Assembly: GCA_023230855.1 (NCBI GenBank)
Contig: JALNWQ010000002.1
Coordinates: forward strand, 62,001 to 126,000
DNA from: Solirubrobacteraceae bacterium
Lineage (GTDB): Bacteria; Actinomycetota; Thermoleophilia; Solirubrobacterales; Solirubrobacteraceae
DNA: 64,000 nucleotides
Direction of reading: 5' to 3'
Position 1 is the stretch's first letter. Each line of letters opens with the position of its first letter. The translations under genes were made by a program, and so were the position numbers. Below are positions 1 through 7,906 of the stretch, piece by piece. A model generated the notes under the pieces. The model worked only from the letters and a program-made list of their open reading frames with translations, searched no databases and was not told the origin of the DNA.

Positions 1-347
1 GCGGATCGCTCGCGGCGCTCGTCGCCGGCAGCGGCCCCGGCCAGGGCAACGACGTCGCGACCGCGATCGCGGACCTGCGCGGCGGCGCGGCCGACGAGGC
101 GTACCGCAAGCTCGTCGGGCAGGTCGGCAGCGAGATCGCCCAGGCACAGCGCACCGAGTCGTCGGTCCGCTCGCTCGCCGGGGCGCTGCAGGACCGTCGC
201 GACTCGGTCGCCGGCGTGTCGACCGACGAGGAGATGGCCGACCTCATCCGCTTCCAGCGCGGCTACGAGGCGTCCGCCCGCGTCCTGTCCGCCGTCGACG
301 AGATGCTCGACCGGCTCATCAACCGCACCGGGCGGGTGGGCCTGTGA
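1..347 (+). CDS. flgK: FlgK, flagellar hook-associated protein 1 (C-terminal part, cut by window edge)
   Basis: The frame is open from base 3 to the TGA at 345-347 and gives 114 residues. It ends in the typical FlgK tail: GVSTDEEMADLIRFQRGYEA, then SARVLSAVDEMLDRLINR. This tail is the coiled D0 domain that packs in the axial channel at the hook-filament junction together with FlgL. The start lies left of the window. It is followed after 61 bases by flgL in the same direction, the usual flgK-flgL order. The family assignment is clear from the conserved DEEMxxLIxFQxxYEASAR pattern; nothing is unusual except the edge truncation. Confidence 0.93.
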   Translation, partial: GSLAALVAGSGPGQGNDVATAIADLRGGAADEAYRKLVGQVGSEIAQAQRTESSVRSLAGALQDRRDSVAGVSTDEEMADLIRFQRGYEASARVLSAVDEMLDRLINRTGRVGL

Positions 348-408
348 TCACCGCGCCCGCCCCCCACGCGACCTCCCCGTCCACCACCACCGTCCGGAGG
401 CCGACCCC

Positions 409-1320
409 GTGACCATCCGCATCACCGGCAGCATGACCCACCGGGCGCTGCTGGACAACCTCAACGCGTCGAGCAGCCGGCTCAACACGACGTTCGACCG
501 GTTGTCGTCCGGGCGCCAGATCACGAAGCCGTCCGACGACCCCTACGGCGTGACGCGCGCGATGCAGCTGCGCAGCGAGCTGTCGCAGGTCGCCCAGCAC
601 CAGCGCAACGTCAGCGACGGCCAGGGCTGGCAGACGGTCACCGACTCGTCGCTCACCGACATCGCCGACGCGGTGCGCCGCGCCCGCACGCTGCTCGTCG
701 GCGCCGGCAACGACGTCGGCGGCCCGTCCGCCCGCGAGGCGGTCGCGGCCGAGATCGACCAGCTCGTCGAGTCGATCAAGACGTCGGCGAACGCGTCGTT
801 CGCCGGGGCCCACGTGTTCGCCGGCGCGCAGACGATGACGCCCCCGTACGTCGTCGACGGAACGGACGCGTACGCCGGCGACGCCGGGGCGATCACCCGC
901 ACGATCGGGCCCGGGATCGACGTCCGCGTCAACGTCGACCTGGCCGGCTCCGTCCTGGGGTCCGGGGGCGGCGACGGGCTCCTGCTCGACACGCTCCGCA
1001 CGATCTCGACCCACCTGCGGGGTGGCACGGCCGCCGACGCCGACGCGCTCCGCGGGGCCGACCTGCAGGCGATGGACGCGTCGATCGACGCGCTCAGCGC
1101 GCTGCGGGCCGAGGTCGGCGCCGCCGCCAACCGCCTGGACGGCGCGGCGTCCCGCCTGGCCGAGATCGAGGAGAACGCGCTCGGTCAACGGTCGCGGATC
1201 GAGGACGCCGACATCGCGGCGTCGATGCTCGACTACTCCAGCCAACAGACGGCGTTCCAGGCGGCCCTCCAATCGGGGGCCAAGATCATGCAGACCAGCC
1301 TCCTCGACTTCCTCCGGTGA
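409..1320 (+). CDS. flgL: FlgL, flagellar hook-associated protein 3
   Basis: This 303-residue protein is flagellin-like: the N-terminus has the LNASSSRLNTTFDRLSSGRQ heptad region and KPSDDPYGVTRAMQLRSEL, and the C-terminus ends ASMLDYSSQQTAFQAALQSG. Both ends form the paired coiled-coil D0/D1 domains found in flagellins and FlgL. The length of about 300 residues and the position directly after flgK favour FlgL over filament flagellin. The GTG start is supported by a GGAGG at 396-400, eight bases upstream. Its stop overlaps the start of fliW, so the two are probably translated together. FlgL joins the hook zone to the filament outside the cell. Confidence 0.93.
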   Translation: MTIRITGSMTHRALLDNLNASSSRLNTTFDRLSSGRQITKPSDDPYGVTRAMQLRSELSQVAQHQRNVSDGQGWQTVTDSSLTDIADAVRRARTLLVGAGNDVGGPSAREAVAAEIDQLVESIKTSANASFAGAHVFAGAQTMTPPYVVDGTDAYAGDAGAITRTIGPGIDVRVNVDLAGSVLGSGGGDGLLLDTLRTISTHLRGGTAADADALRGADLQAMDASIDALSALRAEVGAAANRLDGAASRLAEIEENALGQRSRIEDADIAASMLDYSSQQTAFQAALQSGAKIMQTSLLDFLR

Positions 1321-1820
1321 TGATGGTGACGACCATGACCGCTTCCCTCACGAGCACCCGGTTCGGCGACATCGAGATCGCCGACGACGCGATCATCGAG
1401 TTCCAGGACGGCCTCGTCGGCCTGCCCGGGTCGCGGTACGCGCTGCTGCCGCCCGACCCGACCGCGCCGGACGGCGGCCGTGGGCCGTTCCGGTGGCTGC
1501 AGTCGATGGACGACCCGGCGATCGCGCTGCCGGTGACGCAGCCGCAGCGGTTCTTCCCCGACTACGTCGTCGACGTCGACGAGGGCGAGATCCCGTCGGG
1601 CCTGCGCGACCTCGCCGACCCGTCCGCCGCGAGCGCCTGGGTCACGGTGCGGGCCGCGGCCCGCCTGGAGGACTTCGTCGTCAACCTGCGCGCGCCGCTC
1701 ATCGTCGCCGGCGGCCGCGGCTGGCAGGTCATCAACCGCGCCGAGGACGCCGCGCTCCGCGCGCCGCTCCCGCTCGGGAGCGCCACGTCGGACGCCCCGT
1801 CCGGCGACGCGGCCGCGTAG
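1317..1820 (+). CDS. fliW: FliW, flagellar assembly factor and CsrA antagonist
   Basis: About 167 residues with the FliW signature: TRFGDIEIADDAIIEFQDGL, then GLPGSRYALL, FRWLQSMDDPAIALPV and FVVNLRAPLIV near the end. FliW binds free flagellin and, when released, binds CsrA to relieve translational repression of flagellin mRNA (known mainly from Bacillus and Campylobacter). The start is uncertain. GTG at 1317 and ATG at 1320 or 1323 overlap the flgL stop, and ATG 1335 is also possible; no strong ribosome site separates them. The csrA gene follows 45 bases downstream, the standard partner order. The C-terminal 20 residues are Ala/Ser/Asp-rich and probably disordered. Confidence 0.9.
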   Translation: MMMVTTMTASLTSTRFGDIEIADDAIIEFQDGLVGLPGSRYALLPPDPTAPDGGRGPFRWLQSMDDPAIALPVTQPQRFFPDYVVDVDEGEIPSGLRDLADPSAASAWVTVRAAARLEDFVVNLRAPLIVAGGRGWQVINRAEDAALRAPLPLGSATSDAPSGDAAA

Positions 1821-1865
1821 GCTGCGCGGCATGGCCGCGCGCCGCAGCATCCCCGGGGGCACGTC

Positions 1866-2078
1866 GTGCTGATCATCAGCCGCAAGGTCGGCGAGCAGGT
1901 GATGATCGGCGACGACGTCGTGGTGACCGTCGTCGACGTCGGTGGGCAGACCGCCCGGATCGGCATCGACGCCCCCCGCTCGATCCCGGTGTACCGCGCC
2001 GAGCTGTGGGCCGCCGTCCGCGACGAGAACCGCGCGGCGGCCGAGGACGGCGTGACCGTCCTGCCCCCCGTCGAGTAG
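1866..2078 (+). CDS. csrA: CsrA, carbon storage/flagellin translational regulator
   Basis: A 70-residue RNA-binding protein beginning MLIISRKVGEQVMIGDDV, with the conserved RIGIDAPRSIPVYRAEL segment in the middle. These are the beta-1 and beta-5 strands that bind GGA motifs in mRNA leaders. Length and motif spacing are normal for CsrA. GTG start at 1866 follows a G-rich stretch (1855-1860). Its place directly after fliW indicates the FliW-CsrA partner switch controlling flagellin, as in Firmicutes. The gene closes the flagellar cluster. A convergent, unrelated membrane-protein gene follows. Confidence 0.95.
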   Translation: MLIISRKVGEQVMIGDDVVVTVVDVGGQTARIGIDAPRSIPVYRAELWAAVRDENRAAAEDGVTVLPPVE

Positions 2079-2111
2079 CCGCGCGGGTCGCCGGCGGCCA
2101 CCGGCGGCCAC

Positions 2112-2139
2112 CGCCTCCCGCCGCCCGCGATGGGAGGCG
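2112..2139. terminator. Hairpin between convergent csrA and membrane-protein genes
   Basis: CGCCTCCC at 2112-2119 pairs perfectly with GGGAGGCG at 2132-2139 around a 12-base loop. It sits between two converging genes, so it could end transcription in both directions. There is no T-tract, as is common in very GC-rich actinobacteria, so termination is inferred from position and structure only. Confidence 0.4.
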
Positions 2140-2175
2140 TGGGTCGCGCGCCCGCGCCGCGCCCCCGGGCCGCGC

Positions 2176-4110
2176 CTACGCGCCGACCGGCTGCGGCCGG
2201 CCGCGCTCCAGGACGACCGCCGCCGCGAGGAGCGCGGCGCCGAGCAGCGCCAGGACGAGCGCGGCAACCGGCGGCGCCCCCGCGAGCGGGCTGCCGAGGT
2301 CCTGGCTGCCGAGCAGCACGTCCCCCGCACGGTTGGCGACCCGCGGCGGATGGTCCGCCCAGTCCGCCAGGGCGATCCCGACCGCCACCGCGGAGCCCAG
2401 CGCGCCGAGCGCGACCGCCGCCGCCGCGCCGCGGGCGGGACGACGGCCGGTCGACGCCGCGAGGAGCGCCAGGCCGAGCAGGCCGATGACGACCGACAGC
2501 AGCAGCGCGCGCCCCACCCCGTCGGCGAGCTCGGTCGGGGCGGTCTGCTCCCCGGCGATCGCGGCCGCCTGCGCGGCGAGCACCGGCAGGGTCCCCGCCG
2601 CGCCCAGCGCGCCGAGGCCGAGCTTGACGGCGGCGACCGCGCCGACCGCCTGGGCCGTCGCCCTCCCGCGGGCCACCCCGAGCAGCGCGACCGCGCCGGC
2701 GCCGAGCAGCACGAGGACCGACGGCAGCAGCACCGCGAGCGGGTAGTCGGCGCCCTGCACGTCCTCCTGCCCGGCGAGCACGACGACGCCGACGGCCACC
2801 GTCAGCGAGCCGATGAAGAGCCACGCGCCGGCCGCGTCGACCGCGACGTGCGGATGCCGGCGGCGCAGGAGCGCCCACAGCCCGACAGCGGCGGCGAGCC
2901 CGACGACGGCGATCGCCCACCGCGACCCGGTCGACCCGGGCGTCGTCTTGGCGATGATCGTCGTCCACGGCTGCGTCACCGCCAGGCCGATGAGCGTCAC
3001 GACCGCCGCGACGATCCCGGCGGTCCCCCGGGTGCGCAGCGCGACGACCGCGGCGACCGCCAGCAGCAGCGCGACGACGATCCCGACGACGCGGCTCGGC
3101 TCGCTCGTCACCGCGCCGATGCGGAGGCACAGCAGGACGAGCGTCATGACGAGCACGACCGCCCCGACCATCCGCGGGTCCGCACCGCCGGGGAGCCGCA
3201 GGCGAGACCCGCGGAACGCGAGGAGCGCCGCGATGAGGAGCAGGACGACCGGCACGGCGAGGATCGCGATCCGCGACCCGGTCGCGACCCCGGCCTGGAA
3301 CTGGAAGAGCCCCGCCCCGGCGATCACCGCGACGACGACGTCGCGGCGCACGGCGGCGTGGGCGACGACGAGCAGCGCGAGGATCGTCGTGCTGACGGTC
3401 AGGGCGACCCGCGCGGCCTCCGACAGCGTGCCGCTGTCCTCCGCGGTGACGAACGGCAGCAGCTCGCCGACGACGCCGGCGACGCCGGACGGCTCGCTGA
3501 GCACGACGACGACGCCCGCCGCCGCGGTCACCCCGAGCGTGCGACGGACGCGGTCGGCGAGGCCGGTCGCGCGGGTCGCGACGACGAGCGCGACGAGCGC
3601 CAGGACGAAGACCGCGATCGCGCGGACGAGGCCGCCGGCCCCGACGACGGCCGCCAGCGACGAGACGAGCATCGCCACGAACGCCCCGGTCGCGATGTCG
3701 GCCGCCGGCCAGTCGCGGCGCACGCCGAGTCCCGCGACGATCGACAGGAGGGCCAGCAGGAGGGTCGCCGAGACCTTGCCGAGCCCGGCGAGATCGTCGA
3801 TCGAGCCGTCGTCGAGGAGGCCCGCGATCGCCGACAGCGCCAGGAGCAGGCCGCCGCCGACCGCGGCGGTCACGAGCCCGGTGAGGACCGGCGCGCCGAC
3901 GCGACGTAGCGCCGGGGCCTCGCGCTCGGCGTAGAGCCCGACGCCGAGGAGCACAAGCGCCAGGCCCAGGCCGATCCGCACGCCCCCGGGCGCGAGGGCG
4001 CCCGCCAGCAGCACCGCCGCGCCCAACGGCACCGCCGCGGCGGCGGTCAGGAGCCGGGCGGGCCGGGGCGTCGGCTCGGGTCGTCGGGCGGCGCTCGTGG
4101 CGGCGGGCAT
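2176..4110 (-). CDS. Large polytopic membrane protein of unknown function
   Basis: A 644-residue protein made almost wholly of hydrophobic stretches rich in Ala, Val, Leu and Gly. I count roughly 15 to 18 possible membrane helices, for example around LLTAAAAVPLGAAVLLAG, SATLLLALLSIVAGLGV and AVFVLALVALVVATRA. Short polar or arginine-rich loops separate them. I see no catalytic motif, transporter signature or nucleotide-binding site, and do not recognise a family. The ATG at 4110 is the only sensible start and is preceded by a short gap to a divergent gene. It is convergent with csrA and not obviously linked to the flagellar genes. Strong coding bias over the full length supports a real gene. 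Confidence 0.75.
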   Translation of the reverse strand: MPAATSAARRPEPTPRPARLLTAAAAVPLGAAVLLAGALAPGGVRIGLGLALVLLGVGLYAEREAPALRRVGAPVLTGLVTAAVGGGLLLALSAIAGLLDDGSIDDLAGLGKVSATLLLALLSIVAGLGVRRDWPAADIATGAFVAMLVSSLAAVVGAGGLVRAIAVFVLALVALVVATRATGLADRVRRTLGVTAAAGVVVVLSEPSGVAGVVGELLPFVTAEDSGTLSEAARVALTVSTTILALLVVAHAAVRRDVVVAVIAGAGLFQFQAGVATGSRIAILAVPVVLLLIAALLAFRGSRLRLPGGADPRMVGAVVLVMTLVLLCLRIGAVTSEPSRVVGIVVALLLAVAAVVALRTRGTAGIVAAVVTLIGLAVTQPWTTIIAKTTPGSTGSRWAIAVVGLAAAVGLWALLRRRHPHVAVDAAGAWLFIGSLTVAVGVVVLAGQEDVQGADYPLAVLLPSVLVLLGAGAVALLGVARGRATAQAVGAVAAVKLGLGALGAAGTLPVLAAQAAAIAGEQTAPTELADGVGRALLLSVVIGLLGLALLAASTGRRPARGAAAAVALGALGSAVAVGIALADWADHPPRVANRAGDVLLGSQDLGSPLAGAPPVAALVLALLGAALLAAAVVLERGRPQPVGA

Positions 4111-4224
4111 CGCGCCAGGCTAATGCCCATCGCCGACGCGTGCCTGGGAACCCCCCGAGAGATCGGTCAACGAATCCCGATCCGCTTTACGGCGTCCTGG
4201 TGGCGGGTGGCGTACGATGTCCCC

Positions 4225-4722
4225 GTGCGCGACCTCCTCTCGTTCCCCAACCCCGTGAACGAGAAGGCCGCGCGGACGGTGGCCGGCGTCGTCGCGGTCG
4301 CGGCGCTCGTCGCGCTCGTCACCGGGTGGCACTGGCTCCTCATCCCGATCGCCTACGGCTTCGTCGCCCGCGCGCTCACCGGACCGACGTTGAGCCCGCT
4401 GGGGCGCATCGCGATGGACGTCGTCGCCCCGCGCCTGGGCCCGCCGAAGCCCGTCCCCGGGCCGCCCAAGCGCTTCGCGCAGGCGATCGGGGCGGTCGTG
4501 ACGACCGCCGCCGCGATCGGCAGCCTCGCCCTCGGCTGGACGACCTTCGGCGCGGTGCTGCTCGGGATGATGGTCGTCTTCGCCACGCTGGAGTCGGTGT
4601 TCGCGCTGTGCGTCGGCTGCCACGCGTTCGCGCTGCTCATGCGGGCCGGCGTGATCCCCGAGGAGACCTGCGAGGCGTGCAACGACATCTGGTCGCGGAC
4701 CGCCCGGCCGGACGCCGCCTGA
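4225..4722 (+). CDS. DUF4395 family membrane protein
   Basis: About 165 residues with the DUF4395 pattern: FPNPVNEKAARTVAGVV at the start, then GFVARALTGPTLSPLGR, VVAPRLGPPKPVPGPPKRFA, and a cysteine pair in ESVFALCVGCHAFALLM. There are about four membrane helices. The family is found widely in actinobacteria, often beside thioredoxin- or rhodanese-like proteins, but its function is not established. I chose the GTG at 4225 because the homologous region starts immediately after it; an upstream in-frame start at 4123 would add 34 residues that look non-coding. A further CEACNDIW segment near the C-terminus adds another Cys pair. The DedA gene follows after 22 bases, so co-transcription is likely. 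Confidence 0.85.
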   Translation: MRDLLSFPNPVNEKAARTVAGVVAVAALVALVTGWHWLLIPIAYGFVARALTGPTLSPLGRIAMDVVAPRLGPPKPVPGPPKRFAQAIGAVVTTAAAIGSLALGWTTFGAVLLGMMVVFATLESVFALCVGCHAFALLMRAGVIPEETCEACNDIWSRTARPDAA

Positions 4723-4744
4723 CCACGTCGGTAGCCTCCCGCGG

Positions 4745-5491
4745 GTGCTCGCCGCCGTGATGGCCGACGTGGTGGCGCCGTTGGCGCTCTTCCCCGAATG
4801 GCTGACCCCGACCCACATCCTCGAGAACTACGGGTTCTGGGCGATCATCGCGATCATCTTCGCGGAGACCGGCCTGCTCATCGGGTTCTTCCTGCCCGGT
4901 GACACGCTGCTCTTCAGCGCGGGGATCCTCACCGAGCTCGGCACGATCGAGGAGCCGCTCTGGCTCCTCATGATCGCCGTGCCGCTCGCGGCCATCGCCG
5001 GCAATCTCGTCGGGTACGAGATCGGCCGTCGCGCCGGGCCCGCCCTGTTCTCGCGACCCGACTCGCGGTTCTTCCGCCAGGACCACCTGACGCGCTCGCA
5101 CCGGTTCTTCGTCCGCTACGGGCCGCTGACGATCTTCCTCGCCCGGTTCGTCCCGATCGTGCGGACGTTCGCGGCGGTCGTCGCCGGCGCGGTCGCCATG
5201 GACCGCCGCGTGTTCCTCATCTGGTCGATCATCGGCGCGGTCGCCTGGTGCTCGGGCCTCATCGGCCTGGGCTACGTCATCGCCGCGTCGGTGCCGGAGA
5301 GCACCCGCGAGTGGATCCTCGACCACATCGACATGCTCATCGTCGGCGTCGTCGCGCTGACGGTCGTCGCGGTCGTCGTCGAGACCCGGTTCGGCCACCT
5401 CCTCCACGGCAAGAAGGACAAGGGCGGGGACGCGTCCGACGCGGCGAAGGACGACGACGCCGCATCCTCCGTCCCGGCCGACGACGCCTGA
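4745..5491 (+). CDS. DedA family membrane protein (copy 1)
   Basis: A 248-residue SNARE-associated/VTT-type protein. It has the DedA hallmarks FFLPGDTLLFSAGIL near residue 55, the re-entrant loop region GYEIGRRAGPALF, and FLARFVPIVRTFAAVVAGA with the conserved arginines. Members are proposed to move phospholipids or undecaprenyl-phosphate across the membrane using proton motive force. About five membrane segments are visible, followed by a charged, Asp/Lys-rich tail. GTG 4745 or ATG 4760 could be the start. It faces a second DedA gene (5586-6260) of clearly similar sequence, so the two look like an inverted duplication. Confidence 0.9.
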   Translation: MLAAVMADVVAPLALFPEWLTPTHILENYGFWAIIAIIFAETGLLIGFFLPGDTLLFSAGILTELGTIEEPLWLLMIAVPLAAIAGNLVGYEIGRRAGPALFSRPDSRFFRQDHLTRSHRFFVRYGPLTIFLARFVPIVRTFAAVVAGAVAMDRRVFLIWSIIGAVAWCSGLIGLGYVIAASVPESTREWILDHIDMLIVGVVALTVVAVVVETRFGHLLHGKKDKGGDASDAAKDDDAASSVPADDA

Positions 5492-5554
5492 CCCCTCGCC
5501 GGGCGGTCCGCCCGGCGATCGACGAATCGCGCCGGGTCGTCCGGGCCGCCCGCC

Positions 5555-5587
5555 GACCCGGCCCGCCCCGCCCGACGGGGCCGGGTC
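5555..5587. terminator. Hairpin between the two convergent DedA genes
   Basis: GACCCGGCCC at 5555-5564 pairs perfectly with GGGCCGGGTC at 5578-5587 around a 13-base loop. It lies in the gap between converging genes and overlaps the stop codon of the minus-strand DedA gene, so it may act in both directions. No T-tract is present. Confidence 0.45.
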
Positions 5588-6260
5588 AGCCCTGGGTGGC
5601 CAGCCGGGCGCGGCGTCGGGCGAGGAGCAGCTCGACGACGATCGGCAGGATCGAGACGAAGACGATGAGGATGAGGATCGCCTCGATGTTGTCGTTGACG
5701 AACGCCACGCCCCCGAGGACGTAGCCGAGCCACGTCACCCCGGCGCCCCAGACGATCCCGCCGGCGACGTTCCACCGGACGAAGTCCCGGTACTCCCACC
5801 CCGACGCGCCGGCGACGAGCGGCGCCGCGGTGCGGACGATCGGGACGAACCGGGCCAGGAAGATCGTCCGGCCCCCGTAGCGCTGGAAGAACTGCTCGGC
5901 CCGCGTGAGGTACTCCTGCTTGAAGAACCGCGAGTCCGGCCGCGAGAAGAGCGCCGGCCCCGCCTTGCGGCCGATGAGGTACCCCACCTGGTCCCCGGCC
6001 ACCGCCGCCGCCGAGATCGTGAGGCAGAGGAACCAGATCGGCTGGGCCAGGTGGAGCGTCGCCGTCTCGGGCTGGGCGGCGAACACGCCGGTGGTGAAGA
6101 GCAGCGAGTCGCCCGGCAGGAAGAACGCCAGCAGGCCGCACTCGGCGAACACGACGGCGATGACGGCGAGGTAGCCCCAGGTCTCGAGGATGTGCTCCGG
6201 CGAGAGCTCCTCGGGGACGAGCGGCATCGCCAGCGGCACGGCGGTCAGGACGTCGAACAC
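5586..6260 (-). CDS. DedA family membrane protein (copy 2)
   Basis: About 224 residues, with FFLPGDSLLFTTGVF, YLIGRKAGPALFSRPDSRFF, and FLARFVPIVRTAAPLVAGA, the same motifs as the facing copy at 4745. The two proteins share near-identical blocks such as AGPALFSRPDSRFF. The C-terminus ends in an arginine-rich stretch after the last membrane segment. I place the start at GTG 6260 (MFDVLTAVPLAMPL...). An upstream start at 6353 would add an Arg/Pro-rich extension unlike DedA proteins. A lipid flippase/scramblase-like role is known for the family; the substrate here is not known. Confidence 0.88.
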   Translation of the reverse strand: MFDVLTAVPLAMPLVPEELSPEHILETWGYLAVIAVVFAECGLLAFFLPGDSLLFTTGVFAAQPETATLHLAQPIWFLCLTISAAAVAGDQVGYLIGRKAGPALFSRPDSRFFKQEYLTRAEQFFQRYGGRTIFLARFVPIVRTAAPLVAGASGWEYRDFVRWNVAGGIVWGAGVTWLGYVLGGVAFVNDNIEAILILIVFVSILPIVVELLLARRRARLATQG

Positions 6261-6417
6261 CCGCGGCAGGGTAACGGCGTCGCGCCACGAAGGTCGTGGT
6301 CCGCCCGAATCACGTCGCCGCGCCGCGGGATCGCGAACCCACCGCGGGCGCACCGCACCACGGCCGCGTCACGGCTCGCGTCGCCGCGCGCGCCCCGGTG
6401 GCGTGGTCGCCCCGGCG

Positions 6418-7188
6418 CTAGTCCCCGCGGTCGCCCTGGGCGTCGAGCGCCCGGCGACGCTCGCGCCGCTCCTCCCGCCGCCGCTCGCGCTCGGCCTCCG
6501 CCGCGGTCGCGAAGCCCCGCAGCTCCTCGACGATCGCCTGGGGCGGCCGCGGCCACCCCTCCGGCAGCGTCGCCGTGCGCCGCGGCGTCGTCGCGGTCGT
6601 CGTCGCGCCGGGCGTGACGGGATCGACGTCCGGCGCGACGGTGGGCCCGCCGTCCACCGGCACCGACCCCGGGACGATCGGCGTCGTGTCGGTCACCGTG
6701 TGCGTCGGGTCGTCGCCGGTCGGCGGGGTGGGCGCGGTCGTCGCGCCCCGTCCCGCCGACGTCGGCGTCGGCTCCTCGCCCGCGGTGGTGAGGGCGGTGA
6801 TCCGCCACTGCCCGTCCTCGCGCACGAGCCGCAGCGCGTCCTCCGACGACGGCTGCCCCGCGGCGCCGGTGCGCACGTCGACGCGCGCGTCGTCGCCTTC
6901 GACGGTCGCCCCGACGACGCGCAACGTCGGGGACCGCACCTCGCCGAGCCCGGTCCGCAACGCCTGCTCGCACGGGACGCCCGCCTGCTGCAACGTCTCG
7001 CGCAGCCGCGACGCCAGCAGGTCGCGACAGATGAGCGGGTAGTCACGGGTCACGACCGCGGTCCCGAACCGCTCGACGGTCGCGCGGGCCCGATCGCCCT
7101 CGTCGGTCGACCACGACCGCAGGAGCACGACGAGCAGGAGGACGGGGATCGCCCCGGCGAGGACCAGGGCCACACGACGGCGACGCAC
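6418..7188 (-). CDS. Membrane-anchored protein with NTF2-like middle and Pro/Thr-rich linker
   Basis: A 256-residue protein with one N-terminal membrane segment (RRVALVLAGAIPVLLLVVLL) after an arginine cluster, so most of it is probably extracytoplasmic. Residues about 33-135 look like the small NTF2/lumazine-binding-like domains used in actinobacterial envelope proteins (VERFGTAVVTRDYPLICRDLL, then DGQWRITAL). Two cysteines (in LICRDLL and VPCEQAL) could form a disulfide. A linker rich in Pro, Thr and Ala follows, and the end is a highly charged Arg/Glu helix. GTG 7188 is the start. The family-level call is tentative; the function is unknown. Confidence 0.72.
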   Translation of the reverse strand: MRRRRVALVLAGAIPVLLLVVLLRSWSTDEGDRARATVERFGTAVVTRDYPLICRDLLASRLRETLQQAGVPCEQALRTGLGEVRSPTLRVVGATVEGDDARVDVRTGAAGQPSSEDALRLVREDGQWRITALTTAGEEPTPTSAGRGATTAPTPPTGDDPTHTVTDTTPIVPGSVPVDGGPTVAPDVDPVTPGATTTATTPRRTATLPEGWPRPPQAIVEELRGFATAAEAERERRREERRERRRALDAQGDRGD

Positions 7189-7288
7189 CGGAGCAGCGTA
7201 GCGACGATCGCCCGTCGGCCCGCCGGGCGCCGTACGAGCGCCGGTCCAGGGTGGCGGGTCCCCCCGCAGGTCCTAGAATCGGACGCTC

Positions 7289-7846
7289 ATGACCGACGGC
7301 ACCCTCCCCTGGCTGCGCTGCTACCGGTGCTGGTCCACCGCGCTCGAGCTGCACGTCCACTACGACGGCATCCACCGCGTCGACCCGGCGACGGGCACGC
7401 CGGTGCACGCGGTCGAGGAGCACCAGGAGGCGATCGTGCAGTGCCTGGACTGCATGCACGACCAGCCGCACCTCGTGTTCCGCGACGGGACGCTCGTCGC
7501 CGACGACGACCGCTGGGAGCGGCTCGTCATGGGCACCCCGTGGGTCGCGTCCTGCACCGTCACCGTCGCCGCCGACGAGGTCGAGAGCTGCTCGGGCCCC
7601 GAGGCCGGCGAGGAGCTGACCTTCGCGGCGCTCGGCGATCCGGGCACCCAGGAGTTCTTCAGCCACGTCCGGTTCCACACCCACGACGGCGACCGGATCG
7701 TCGTGCACCTGCTCGTCGAGCTCTACGCCCGCTCGCAGGACGAGGCCGGCGACGTGCTGGAGGGCGCGGCGCGCGGACCGCTCGTCATCACGTCGCTCGC
7801 CGAGGAGTCCCGCCCGCCGGCGGTCTCCTCGGGCGGCGGCCACTGA
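7289..7846 (+). CDS. Small protein with two CxxC knuckles, unknown function
   Basis: A 185-residue soluble protein. Near the start is LRCYRCWS, and about 40 residues later QCLDCMHD; the two CxxC pairs are spaced like a zinc-ribbon, so metal binding is likely (inference). The remainder is acidic with a beta-rich pattern (ASCTVTVAADEVESC, then GDRIVVHLLVELYAR). ATG 7289 is the start. It is convergent with the NAD-glutamate dehydrogenase gene, with only 60 bases between them. I do not recognise a named family. Codon bias supports a real gene. Confidence 0.7.
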   Translation: MTDGTLPWLRCYRCWSTALELHVHYDGIHRVDPATGTPVHAVEEHQEAIVQCLDCMHDQPHLVFRDGTLVADDDRWERLVMGTPWVASCTVTVAADEVESCSGPEAGEELTFAALGDPGTQEFFSHVRFHTHDGDRIVVHLLVELYARSQDEAGDVLEGAARGPLVITSLAEESRPPAVSSGGGH

Positions 7847-7906
7847 CGGCGGCGGCCGGCGGCGGCTCCGGCGTCGCCCGGGACGGGGACGCCGGCCCCC
7901 GGTCCG

